A stretch of DNA of 64,000 bases from Chitinophagaceae bacterium. Lineage in GTDB: Bacteria; Bacteroidota; Bacteroidia; Chitinophagales; Chitinophagaceae. The stretch spans positions 1 through 64,000 of the forward strand of contig CANGIY010000014.1 of NCBI GenBank assembly GCA_947454235.1, written 5' to 3'. The notes beneath the pieces were generated by a model. It was not told where the DNA came from, did no database searches, and saw only the letters and a program-made list of their open reading frames with translations. This document shows positions 51,504-60,134 of this stretch, piece after piece. Position numbers and translations under genes: made by a program. Every line of letters begins with the position of its first letter. Within the stretch, counting starts at the first letter, position 1.

Positions 51504-52043
51504 CTACATCCCTCCTGCAAGCATATCAAATAATTCCTGTACGCGTTTGCGAAGGAGATTTGATTTGTTGTTGGCATAAATGATACCTTGAATAGAGCCG
51601 CCACCTGAATATTTGTCTTCGGTGAGCTTGCGCAATAATTTTAGTTCCTTTTCTCGGTATGCCAACCACGCTTTTTGAGCTTCAATAAGCACTGGTTTAT
51701 CCTTGGTTGTCAGCTTGTTTAATAGTTTTTTATAATAGCTGTTGAGTAATTTGTCATACAACGAATCAACATCGTAGGAAATCTCCATCATAGCCAATGT
51801 AGAACTTTCAATGTCCATGCAACGGCGTTCAAACTCATTGATTGTGAACGTATCAAGGGTGTATTGGGTGTACAATGCACTGTCGTCGCCATCACGTACA
51901 TATACGTTCAGCAACTTAGCCTTTTTCTGCGCTTCGGCATAAAGCTGCTTCTTTTTTTGTGGGGTTAGCTGTTCTTGGGCAAAACTGGCGTTTGCAACTA
52001 TGGTCAATACTACAACAACAAATAGTCTAAAAGCGTATTTCAT
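51504..52043 (-). CDS. LprI-like (DUF1311) exported protein
   Basis: The 179-aa protein starts at ATG 52043 (MKYAFRLFVVVVLTIVANAS, a signal peptide). The C-terminal half, with EAQKAWLAYREKELKLLRKL and GGGSIQGIIYANNKSNLLRKRVQEL, matches the LprI/DUF1311 pattern (a helix with W-x-x-Y-R and a final R-x-x-x-L). Family members are envelope proteins; LprI of Mycobacterium inhibits lysozyme. The usual cysteines are absent. A frame to 52106 adds only unlikely residues. It stands alone and is divergent from polX. Confidence 0.75.
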   Translation of the reverse strand: MKYAFRLFVVVVLTIVANASFAQEQLTPQKKKQLYAEAQKKAKLLNVYVRDGDDSALYTQYTLDTFTINEFERRCMDIESSTLAMMEISYDVDSLYDKLLNSYYKKLLNKLTTKDKPVLIEAQKAWLAYREKELKLLRKLTEDKYSGGGSIQGIIYANNKSNLLRKRVQELFDMLAGGM

Positions 52044-52174
52044 TTTTCGATTTTGAAGCAATGAGGGCTTAATGATACAAATTTTATTTGTGGGTGTCGT
52101 CCTCAAGTAAATCAGTTACTTTGAAGTAATAATTAGCAGCCGTGTAATTCAATTGCTGTTCAGCGGGAAAACAA

Positions 52175-52182
52175 TAAATTTG
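52175..52182 (+). promoter_or_regulatory. -7 promoter element of the PolX-like gene
   Basis: TAAATTTG is a perfect TAnnTTTG box, 26 bases before ATG 52209. Confidence 0.55.
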
Positions 52183-52208
52183 TTCAATAATCTCGTAACA
52201 GCGCTCCA

Positions 52209-53873
52209 ATGACCAACGACCAAATAGCCGATTGCTTTTCGCTTTTAAGTAAACTCATGGATATTCATGATGAAAATTCATTCAAAATAAAAAGTTACAG
52301 CATAGCAGCTTACAATATTGAAAAGTTGCCTGCCCCGGCTATTGAAATGAGTCAACAGGAGTTGTTTGCTCAAAAGGGTATTGGCGATTCAACCGGAAAA
52401 AAAATACTTGAAATTATAAATACCGGTAAGCTCGACGCGCTTGAAGAAATTATAGCACGCACTCCTCCCGGCATTTTGGAGATGCTACATATTAAAGGGT
52501 TGGGGCCCAAAAAAATAGGTGTTATCTGGCACGAACTGGGTATTGAATCGCTGGGTGAACTTGAATATGCTTGCCAGGAAAACCGATTAGTGACGCTGAA
52601 AGGGTTTGGCGCAAAAACACAAGAAAGTGTTTTACAAAACATTGCTTACCTGAATCAAAACAAAGGATATTTCCTGTGGGCTGATGCACATACCATCGCG
52701 CAAAGCATCATTGATAGTGTGCAAAAAGCGATGCCGAACATTCGCTTCGAAATGTCGGGTGCTTTAAAACGCCAGATTGAAACAATGAACGTTATTGAGT
52801 TCATTACTGACGGCGAAAGAGGGTTGGTTGATGATTTTTTTAAGGCACTAGGTCAGCTTGATGCTGTAGAAACGAGTGAACCGTCTCAAAGCAGGTTTAA
52901 AATGCAATCAATACCTGAAGTGTGTATTTACTACGTTTCAAAAGAAAACTTTGCACTAGAGAGTTTGCAATTGTCGGGTGCTGAAGACTTTGTGGCTGGT
53001 GTCAGTGAATACATAAAAGATACTGCGGGCATACAAACTGAAGTTGAACTGTTTGAAAAGAACGGCATACAATTTATTGTACCTGCATTGAGAGAGGATA
53101 AAAGTGTTTGGGCAAAAGCAAAGGCTAACTCTTTGCCCAACCTCATTCAGCCGGGTGATATAAAGGGTATTATTCACTCACATTCTAAATGGAGCGATGG
53201 TGTTCATTCGTTGGCAGAGATGGCAAGTGCAGCCATGAAAAAAGGACTTGAATACCTCGTTATCAGCGATCACTCCCAATCGGCTTTTTATGCCAATGGG
53301 TTGAAGCCGGAAAGGGTGGCAGAGCAACATGCTGAAATAGACATGTTGAATCAGAAGTTGGTGCCATTCAAAATTTTTAAAAGCATAGAATCTGATATCC
53401 TGAACGATGGTAGCCTTGATTATACTGATTCGGTGCTGTCAACATTTGATCTGGTGATCGCATCGGTACACTCAAATTTAAAAATGAGTGAGGAAAAAGC
53501 GATGATGCGTTTAATGAATGCCATCGAAAACCCGTACACAACCATACTTGGTCACCCAACGGGCAGGCTGTTGCTTTCCAGAAAGGGTTATCCAATCGAT
53601 CATAAAGCCATTATTGATGCATGCGTGAAACATAATGTTGTTGTAGAAATCAATGCGCACCCAAGAAGGTTAGATTTAGACTGGCGTTGGGTAGAATATG
53701 CTATGGAAGCAGGAGCATTACTTTCTGTAAACCCCGATGCGCACAGTGTTGAAGGGTACAAAGATGTGTATTATGGCGTAATGGCAGCACAAAAAGGAGG
53801 GCTTACCAAAAACCGAAATCTGAGTAGCTTTTCGTTAGCGGAACTGACTAACTATTTGAAAAACAGGGGCTAA
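52209..53873 (+). CDS. PolX-like protein with degenerate polymerase site and intact PHP domain
   Basis: The 554-aa protein has the PolX order: helix-hairpin-helix repeats (QKGIGDSTGKKILEII, HIKGLGPKKIGVIW, LKGFGAKTQES), a polymerase X palm, and a C-terminal PHP domain. In the palm the family motif G-S-x-R-R-x-x-E-T-x-G-D-I-D reads SGALKRQIETMNVIEFI (183-199), so both catalytic aspartates are replaced by Val195 and Glu197. The PHP residues remain: HSHSKWSDG (H323, H325, D330), ISDHSQ, SIESDIL, ASVHSN, LGHPTG and NPDAHS. It is therefore probably a nuclease (3'-5' exonuclease or AP endonuclease), not a polymerase. Confidence 0.85.
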   Translation: MTNDQIADCFSLLSKLMDIHDENSFKIKSYSIAAYNIEKLPAPAIEMSQQELFAQKGIGDSTGKKILEIINTGKLDALEEIIARTPPGILEMLHIKGLGPKKIGVIWHELGIESLGELEYACQENRLVTLKGFGAKTQESVLQNIAYLNQNKGYFLWADAHTIAQSIIDSVQKAMPNIRFEMSGALKRQIETMNVIEFITDGERGLVDDFFKALGQLDAVETSEPSQSRFKMQSIPEVCIYYVSKENFALESLQLSGAEDFVAGVSEYIKDTAGIQTEVELFEKNGIQFIVPALREDKSVWAKAKANSLPNLIQPGDIKGIIHSHSKWSDGVHSLAEMASAAMKKGLEYLVISDHSQSAFYANGLKPERVAEQHAEIDMLNQKLVPFKIFKSIESDILNDGSLDYTDSVLSTFDLVIASVHSNLKMSEEKAMMRLMNAIENPYTTILGHPTGRLLLSRKGYPIDHKAIIDACVKHNVVVEINAHPRRLDLDWRWVEYAMEAGALLSVNPDAHSVEGYKDVYYGVMAAQKGGLTKNRNLSSFSLAELTNYLKNRG

Positions 53874-53962
53874 TTCACTTCTTTTATTGTTGTGTTTTTG
53901 TTAAACGTTTGTTCGATGTTTTAAAGTGTCCAATTCGTATTTTGATAGAATAGGATTTTGAT

Positions 53963-53970
53963 TAACTTTG
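53963..53970 (+). promoter_or_regulatory. -7 promoter element of the large NHL-repeat gene
   Basis: TAACTTTG is a perfect TAnnTTTG box, 45 bases before ATG 54016. It contains the TTG at 53968 and so excludes that codon as start. Confidence 0.55.
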
Positions 53971-54015
53971 ATAGGCGCGAGTTGTATCGCACTTGTCAAA
54001 CCCAAATTTCATTTT

Positions 54016-56355
54016 ATGAAAAAACTAATTATGGTGGCAGTACTAGCCATCGTAGGATGTTCTCAACTTTCTTATGCCCAAACAATTAACACATTTGCTG
54101 GTGGTATTGGAACACATGATTCTTCAGCCCACATTGGGCTAGGAGGCATGTCGGGTGTTGCTTACGACACCTCAAATAATCTCTATGTTGCTGACCAGCA
54201 ATATTACGTGGTCAGGAAAATTACACCTTCAGGTATTATGAGTACCTTTGCCGGTAACGGTGCATTTGGTGAAAGAGGCGATGGTGGTTCTGCGACTTTA
54301 GCAGGCTTGATCGCTCCAGCAGGGGTAGCGGCTGATAGAAAAGGCAACGTTTACGTTTCTGACATCGCCACTCACGTTGTTAGGAAAATAAGCTCATCCG
54401 GTATCATCACTCATTTTGCTGGAGGCAACACATCTGGCTTTTCGGGGGATGGCGGCCCCGCTTCTATAGCAAAACTTAACTGGCCGTTGGGGCTCGTTGT
54501 CGATCGTTTTGGGAATGTTTTTATTGCTGATCTCTTAAACAATAGAATAAGGAAAGTTGATACAAATGGCATCATCACAACGGTTGTGGGTAGAGGAGCA
54601 ATAGATTCAAACGGTGATGGCGGTGCGGCTACTTTGGCTGGGTTAAATCGCCCCAGTTCCATATGCTTTGACAGAGGCAACAATATGTACATTGCAGACC
54701 AGAGCAATAACAGAATAAGGAAGGTAAATACCTTAGGCATCATATCAACGTTCGCAGGAGGAGGTACTTCAACAACTTGGGCTACTGATACATTAGCAAC
54801 ATCTGCTACGATTTTTCAGCCAAATTTTTTAGCAATTGACGGAAGGGATAGGTTATTTTTTACTGATGGCACCGGATTGGATGTTCGTTATATTGACTCA
54901 GCCGGATATTTGAGAAGATATGTTGGAGGAGGCTCAAGAACGCCTGGATATGGCGACGAAAATCCTGATTCAATTATGTTATATAGAGCAAAAGGGATTG
55001 CATTCGACAATTTAGGGAATTTTGCTATTGCTACATACGAAGATCATCGTTTATATAAAGTTTCCCCTGCACACATATTGAACAATCTAGCAGGGAATAA
55101 ATACAACTCAGTTTCAGGCAATGGTGGTAATGCGCTAAATGCCCAACTGTATCGGCCTACGGCAGTGGCTGTGGGGCCTGATAACAATGTGTACGTAACA
55201 GACAATGAGAACTTTATTGTTCGCAAAATTGATAATTCTAATACCATTACGACTTTCGCAGGTACTGGCTTTGGTTTTTCCGCTGGAGATGGGGGGCCAG
55301 CTACGTTAGCTCTTTTAAGATATCCATTTGGAATTACAGTTGATCAAAGTAACAATGTGTATGTGGGTGAAGTATCCCTAATCAGGAAAATCAATTCAGC
55401 TGGAATCATTAGCACTTTTGCAGGTGCGGGAACCAATATCAGAAATCACGTTCCTGCAATAACAACGCGTATTTATTCTCCTTACAATATGTCGACCGAC
55501 AACTTCGGAAACATTCTAGTAGCCAATACTTATCAAAATACAGCTATCTATATTGATAGAGACTCAGTAACAAATAATTTGAGTGGATACTTGGGTGGTC
55601 ACTCTTTTTGCGGCGATGGTGGAATAGATACAATGGCTTGCCTGAACAACCCTTACGGCGTGTGCCGTGACATGCACGGTACATTTTATATCGCAGATTG
55701 TTATAATAACCGAATTAGAAAAATAGACACTTCAGGTATCATCACTACTTTTGCTGGGGGAAATTCAGCCGGATATTCAGGAGATGGCGGACCTGCATCA
55801 TCGGCTTTACTCAATAGCCCACGTGATGTAAAAGTAGCCCCTGACGGGGAAACAGTTTTCTTTATTGACGGTTACAATTACGTTATCAGAAGTATCACTC
55901 ATGATGGCGTTATAAACACTGTTGTGGGTAACGGAACTAGTGGATATTCGGGCGATGGTGGCCCAGCAATTGCTGCTCAACTTTCAAATCCGTCATCTAT
56001 TGCCTTCAAAAACAATGGAGACTTATTTATTGCCGATGGCATGAATAATAGAATCAGGGTGGTGAACACAGGCATTGTAAATGCTGTTTCAAATGTTTCA
56101 AAAAATGAAGTGTCATTCAGCATTTTTCCTAACCCAGCAAGCGACATTGTAAACTTTGCAATTAGTTCTAAGATTGAAAAAGCACATACCATTTCCGTGT
56201 TTGACTATTTAGGGCATAAAGTATCTGAAATTAATATTGATGGCAATAGCCATAATGGTTCGCTAAATATGGGCAGTGTTGCAAAAGGAATTTATCTGGT
56301 TCAGGTGCATTCAGAAGGTGCACTTGAAGCAACAACCCGCCTTGTGGTTCAGTAA
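54016..56355 (+). CDS. Large secreted NHL-repeat protein with T9SS sorting domain
   Basis: The 779-aa protein starts at ATG 54016 with a signal peptide (KKLIMVAVLAIVGCSQLSYA). About ten NHL-type repeats follow, each with TFAGG or VVGNG, then SGDGGPA and a blade such as GNVFIADLLNNRIRKVD. The last 80 residues begin FSIFPNPASDIVNF and end KGIYLVQVHSEG and TTRLVVQ, the T9SS type A sorting domain. It is thus a surface or secreted beta-propeller, paralogous to 49889-51229. It has its own promoter and terminator. Confidence 0.88.
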   Translation: MKKLIMVAVLAIVGCSQLSYAQTINTFAGGIGTHDSSAHIGLGGMSGVAYDTSNNLYVADQQYYVVRKITPSGIMSTFAGNGAFGERGDGGSATLAGLIAPAGVAADRKGNVYVSDIATHVVRKISSSGIITHFAGGNTSGFSGDGGPASIAKLNWPLGLVVDRFGNVFIADLLNNRIRKVDTNGIITTVVGRGAIDSNGDGGAATLAGLNRPSSICFDRGNNMYIADQSNNRIRKVNTLGIISTFAGGGTSTTWATDTLATSATIFQPNFLAIDGRDRLFFTDGTGLDVRYIDSAGYLRRYVGGGSRTPGYGDENPDSIMLYRAKGIAFDNLGNFAIATYEDHRLYKVSPAHILNNLAGNKYNSVSGNGGNALNAQLYRPTAVAVGPDNNVYVTDNENFIVRKIDNSNTITTFAGTGFGFSAGDGGPATLALLRYPFGITVDQSNNVYVGEVSLIRKINSAGIISTFAGAGTNIRNHVPAITTRIYSPYNMSTDNFGNILVANTYQNTAIYIDRDSVTNNLSGYLGGHSFCGDGGIDTMACLNNPYGVCRDMHGTFYIADCYNNRIRKIDTSGIITTFAGGNSAGYSGDGGPASSALLNSPRDVKVAPDGETVFFIDGYNYVIRSITHDGVINTVVGNGTSGYSGDGGPAIAAQLSNPSSIAFKNNGDLFIADGMNNRIRVVNTGIVNAVSNVSKNEVSFSIFPNPASDIVNFAISSKIEKAHTISVFDYLGHKVSEINIDGNSHNGSLNMGSVAKGIYLVQVHSEGALEATTRLVVQ

Positions 56356-56383
56356 GAACTTATTAAAAGTAATTTGATAGAAG

Positions 56384-56412
56384 CCGTCGGGGTATTTCCG
56401 GCGGTTTTTTCA
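56384..56412 (+). terminator. Rho-independent terminator of the NHL-repeat gene
   Basis: A 7-bp stem (56384-56390 with 56398-56404, one G-U) is followed by six T, 28 bases after the stop at 56355. Confidence 0.7.
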
Positions 56413-56465
56413 TTTTTGGGCGATTGCTCTCTGTGCAGTCTTACACGTCAAATCAAAACGTTTGG

Positions 56466-56473
56466 TATTTTTG
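56466..56473 (+). promoter_or_regulatory. -7 promoter element for the 56491 gene
   Basis: TATTTTTG is a perfect TAnnTTTG box 17 bases before ATG 56491. Confidence 0.6.
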
Positions 56474-56490
56474 GGTCAAATTTTCAGGGA

Positions 56491-57690
56491 ATGAAAAAAG
56501 TGCTTTTATTATTTGTTGCAGCATTTGCAGGAATAGGGCATTTAGCAGCTCAGTCATCGGGTTCTGGTGAATTGAAGATGATGTCAGAACGGCTGGTTAC
56601 TTGCGACGACATGTTTTATAATGCACTGGTATTGATTCCCCGGTTTTATGAAGAAAAGAAGTACGACTCAGCAGATTTAATATCCAAATTTGTTTCACAA
56701 AATTGTGGTCTTTACGAGCCGGTATTTTCATATCAGGTATTGCGCAGAATTGATGCAAACGATATGAAATTGAATCAGGTATTTGACTTGTACCTAGGGT
56801 ATAACAAGAATCAGAACAAATCACTGAATGAAACAAACAAGCTATCAGAATCTGTCATTTCTTACCTGGAAACGTACAAGGAACAATACGGTGTTACAGT
56901 AAATAATACCGGTTACCCTCAGTATGTTTTTGAAGTGCAGCAAAAGTACTACTCTTTCATTCGCAGGCTGGCAGAATCACTGCTCAACAAACCTGGATTA
57001 GATTCGATGCAGGAAAATTTGTTGCGTTTTTACGCTAATCCCGCCACTTCAGATTTTTCAAGGTGGTCGCAAACCAATTATAGCGGCTCAGTGATACACG
57101 AAGACTACAAGCAGCAAATGAAGCGCACCTCGTTCAGTTACAGAATGCAGGCAGGATTATGGACACCGAATGGAAACATCGATATTTTAGGCAATCACCC
57201 ATCGATTGGATTTGGTTTCGGCCCCAGAATCAATAAGACCCTGATTGAAATGCACTTTGATATCGCTTTCATCAAATCACCGCGTGATTATAATATCTAT
57301 GCATACGACACTGTATTTCCTACCCATAGATTTGAAACCATTTATTTTGGGTTCAATATAGATCAGCCAATTATTTCAACCCGTAAAAGTGAAATTTCTT
57401 TGCTGGGCGGTACAGGCGTTGATATTCTGAACATTGTAGAAAATACAAGTCAGGACAAGAATACTAACAATGCTGTCAATCTTTATTCATTCAATTTGAA
57501 CGGTGGTTTAGAGTATCGCTACTTCTACCATGGGCTTGATACGCGCAATGGAGTGCTTTCTTCATCGTATATAGGGCTGCAAGCCAGGTTCAACTTAATT
57601 AACTACTGTAATACTAATGGTACCGACCTTGCGGGTCAGTACACATTAATATCACTGGTTTGGGGAGGGTTCGCGAAAGTGATACACTAA
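56491..57690 (+). CDS. Exported protein, probably outer-membrane barrel at C-terminus
   Basis: The 399-aa protein starts at ATG 56491 (the in-frame extension to 56374 crosses the terminator and promoter). A signal peptide (KKVLLLFVAAFAGIGHLAAQ) is followed by a helical region of about 170 residues with ERLVTCDDMFYNALVLIPRF. The C-terminal half has strands with SFSYRMQAGLWTPNGNIDIL, IGFGFGPRINKTLIEMHFDI, LNGGLEYRYFYH and YIGLQARFNLINY, like an outer-membrane barrel. No function is assigned. The convergent MBL gene ends 25 bases later. Confidence 0.7.
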   Translation: MKKVLLLFVAAFAGIGHLAAQSSGSGELKMMSERLVTCDDMFYNALVLIPRFYEEKKYDSADLISKFVSQNCGLYEPVFSYQVLRRIDANDMKLNQVFDLYLGYNKNQNKSLNETNKLSESVISYLETYKEQYGVTVNNTGYPQYVFEVQQKYYSFIRRLAESLLNKPGLDSMQENLLRFYANPATSDFSRWSQTNYSGSVIHEDYKQQMKRTSFSYRMQAGLWTPNGNIDILGNHPSIGFGFGPRINKTLIEMHFDIAFIKSPRDYNIYAYDTVFPTHRFETIYFGFNIDQPIISTRKSEISLLGGTGVDILNIVENTSQDKNTNNAVNLYSFNLNGGLEYRYFYHGLDTRNGVLSSSYIGLQARFNLINYCNTNGTDLAGQYTLISLVWGGFAKVIH

Positions 57691-57715
57691 ACGTCTAGGT
57701 TATCCCCCTAATTCC

Positions 57716-58396
57716 TTATAATTCAATTGTTTTTCCTACTTCAGGCAGTATGAGTTCAATGCCTTCTTTCGCAAACATGGCTATAGCTGCTTCATGGTCA
57801 ATTTTGATATAACCAAACGTATCAAAATGCACACCAATGATTTTTTTACAGTTGATCATTTTTGCTGCGATTACAGCGTCAGCGGCATCCATGGTAAAGT
57901 TGCCACCCACGGGGAGAATTGCAAAATCCATTGAGCCGTAATATTGAAACATTTGAAATTCAGAAGTCAACGAAGTGTCGCCTGAATAGTAAAACGTTTT
58001 TTCTTTTCCGTACACAACAAAGCCTCCTGGGTTGCCACCATAAGTGCCATCGGGTAGTACACTGCTGTGCATTGCAGGTACATACCTCACCTTTCCAATT
58101 TCAAAATTGAATGAGCCAAAGTTCATAGGATGGAAGTTAGTTACGCCTTGTTTTTCAGCCCATGAAATAATTTCATAAGCTGAAATGACTTTAGCATTTG
58201 TACGCTTAGCAATACTTACCAAGTCGCCTACATGGTCGCCATGACCGTGCGATACCAGAATGTAATCAGCTTGAATATCATCGGCATTTACTTTTCCTGC
58301 TGCCGATGGGTTACCAGTGATGAACGGATCGAAAAGAATTTTTTTGCCATCAGTTTCAATCATGAAAGTGGCGTGACCATAAAAAGTAAATTTCAT
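57716..58396 (-). CDS. Metal-dependent hydrolase, UPF0173/UlaG-like MBL fold
   Basis: The 226-aa MBL-fold protein starts at ATG 58396 (MKFTFYGHATFMIETDGKKI); TTG 58402 is rejected. Metal ligands lie in SHGHGDHVGD, PAMHSS, FYYSGDTSLTSEF and GVHFDTFG. The opening H-A-T/C pattern and the length fit the UPF0173 family, which is close to UlaG lactonase. The substrate is unknown. It lies 53 bases behind the rlmD-type gene on the same strand and may be cotranscribed. Confidence 0.88.
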   Translation of the reverse strand: MKFTFYGHATFMIETDGKKILFDPFITGNPSAAGKVNADDIQADYILVSHGHGDHVGDLVSIAKRTNAKVISAYEIISWAEKQGVTNFHPMNFGSFNFEIGKVRYVPAMHSSVLPDGTYGGNPGGFVVYGKEKTFYYSGDTSLTSEFQMFQYYGSMDFAILPVGGNFTMDAADAVIAAKMINCKKIIGVHFDTFGYIKIDHEAAIAMFAKEGIELILPEVGKTIEL

Positions 58397-58449
58397 ATAC
58401 AATTGAGGTTTGTTGTCAAAAATAAGGTTGAAGAATCAAATAACGATTT

Positions 58450-59868
58450 CTATTTTTTAAGCTCCAGAAGTACTACATTTTCAATGTGGTGTGTATGCGG
58501 GAACATATCAACCGGTTGCACTTTCTTTATATCGTACATAGTACACAGCAGTTGCAGATCGCGTGCCTGGGTAGCCGGGTTACAGCTGACATAAACAATT
58601 CTTGGGGCAGCCATTTTCAACAACTGATCTACCAGTTTTGTATGCATTCCTGCCCTTGGCGGGTCGGTAATTATCACATCAGGCTTGCCATGTTGCGTAA
58701 AGAAGTCATCAGTACAAATATCAATTACGTCGCCTGTAAAGAAGGTACAATGGTCGAGGTTGTTAATTGAAGCATTTTCACGGGCGTCAATAATTGCATC
58801 GTCAATTACTTCAATACCTACTACTTTTTTCGCACCCGCTGAACAAAAAATACCTATTGAGCCGGTTCCGCAGTACAAATCATAAAGCGTTTCACTGCCT
58901 GTTAGTCCGGCAAAATCTCTCGCTACTTTATACAGCGTTTCTGCCTGGCGGGAATTGGTCTGGAAGAATGATTTTGGTGAAATTTTGAATACATATTGTT
59001 CGAGTTGCTCCCTGATGAAAGCAGTACCCTTGAACACTTTTACATCCCGGTCGTAAATAGTGTCGTTCTTTTTATCGTTGATGGTGTATTGGAGCGAAGT
59101 TATACCCGGTATGTTGGCATCCATGTGTTTGAGCAAATCAAACAACACATTATCATCTTCGTAAGCTACAACGAGGTTAATCATTAATTCTCCCAAAGTA
59201 GTTTTCCTGATGATAATATTGCGCAACCAGCCCGTGTGTTTACGTATGTCGTAGTAAGGGAGTTGGTGTTCTAAAGAATATTTGCGCACTACATCCAGTA
59301 TCAGGTTTACCGGGTCTTCCAGCAAGTAACATGTTTCAATCGGTACAACTTTATCGAACAAGCCTGGTGCATGGAAGCCAAAAGCCGGTTCGGGTTCAAA
59401 CTTTTCGTCGCGCGATTCAATTTCTTCAAAGGTTCTGTATTTCTGTGTTGAGAAAGTAAATTCCAGTTTGTTTCTGTAGTATTTATCATCAGCACTACCT
59501 AATATAGGAAACATCTCACGAAACTCGAGGTGACCAATTCTTTTGAGTTGATCTTCAACTTGTTGCTGTTTGTATTTGAGCTGAATAGGGTAGGGCAACA
59601 TTTGCCATTTACACCCACCGCAAACACCAAAGTGCTGGCAAAAAGGTTGTACCCTGTCAGGCGATGGTGTTATCAATTTCACCATGCGTGCTTCAGCCCA
59701 TGCACTTTTGTTTTTTGTTGTTACTGCATTAATTACGTCGCCGGGAACTACGTTTTCAACAAATACTACCTTCCCATCTTCAAGGTGAGCGATACTTTTA
59801 CCTTCGGCAGCATAAGCATCAATAGTTAAATGCTCGAGCGGAACGCGTTTTTTCTTTTTACTAGACAA
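58450..59868 (-). CDS. rlmD: 23S rRNA (uracil-5-)-methyltransferase, RlmD/RumA type
   Basis: The 472-aa SAM-dependent enzyme methylates uracil C5 in 23S rRNA. The TRAM domain (about 8-65) is followed by the iron-sulfur motif FCQHFGVCGGCKWQ and by a Cys further on. The methyltransferase core has LYDLYCGTGSIGIF, DPPRAGMHTKL and VYVSCNPATQARDL with the catalytic Cys. The first codon is TTG at 59868, since no in-frame ATG fits; a perfect -7 box lies 43 bases upstream. RlmD and RlmC/TrmA cannot be told apart with certainty by eye. Confidence 0.85.
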   Translation of the reverse strand: MSSKKKKRVPLEHLTIDAYAAEGKSIAHLEDGKVVFVENVVPGDVINAVTTKNKSAWAEARMVKLITPSPDRVQPFCQHFGVCGGCKWQMLPYPIQLKYKQQQVEDQLKRIGHLEFREMFPILGSADDKYYRNKLEFTFSTQKYRTFEEIESRDEKFEPEPAFGFHAPGLFDKVVPIETCYLLEDPVNLILDVVRKYSLEHQLPYYDIRKHTGWLRNIIIRKTTLGELMINLVVAYEDDNVLFDLLKHMDANIPGITSLQYTINDKKNDTIYDRDVKVFKGTAFIREQLEQYVFKISPKSFFQTNSRQAETLYKVARDFAGLTGSETLYDLYCGTGSIGIFCSAGAKKVVGIEVIDDAIIDARENASINNLDHCTFFTGDVIDICTDDFFTQHGKPDVIITDPPRAGMHTKLVDQLLKMAAPRIVYVSCNPATQARDLQLLCTMYDIKKVQPVDMFPHTHHIENVVLLELKK

Positions 59869-59911
59869 TTTAAAATGTGTTTTGGTTGTAAGAACCCAAT
59901 TTTCGATGGCG

Positions 59912-59919
59912 CAAATTTA
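59912..59919 (-). promoter_or_regulatory. -7 promoter element of rlmD
   Basis: Minus-strand TAAATTTG is a perfect TAnnTTTG box, 43 bases before the TTG start at 59868. Confidence 0.5.
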
Positions 59920-60088
59920 TATGCAAAAGGGCATAGTATCGCTGTATGGTTTATTTTGGGAGTGGTTTTCTTAAAGGTTTGTATAAGAACTGTTATTGAT
60001 TTCTAAAAATAACAGGTCGAAAAAATGGCAAATCGGTGTTGTTACATTCTTTTATGAATTTTTTAGCTAAACCTTTCCCGACAATTAA

Positions 60089-60096
60089 TAATTTTG
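60089..60096 (+). promoter_or_regulatory. -7 promoter element for the 60135 gene
   Basis: TAATTTTG is a perfect TAnnTTTG box, 38 bases before ATG 60135. Confidence 0.55.
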
Positions 60097-60134
60097 AACC
60101 TGTCTAATAGCTGTAACCAAATATTCAAAAACCT

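Noticed and set aside
51275..51583. 102-codon plus-strand frame between the NHL gene and the LprI-like gene
   Set aside because: No recognisable features; it runs into the 3' end of the LprI-like gene in antisense. The 274-base gap 51230-51503 is otherwise without signals.
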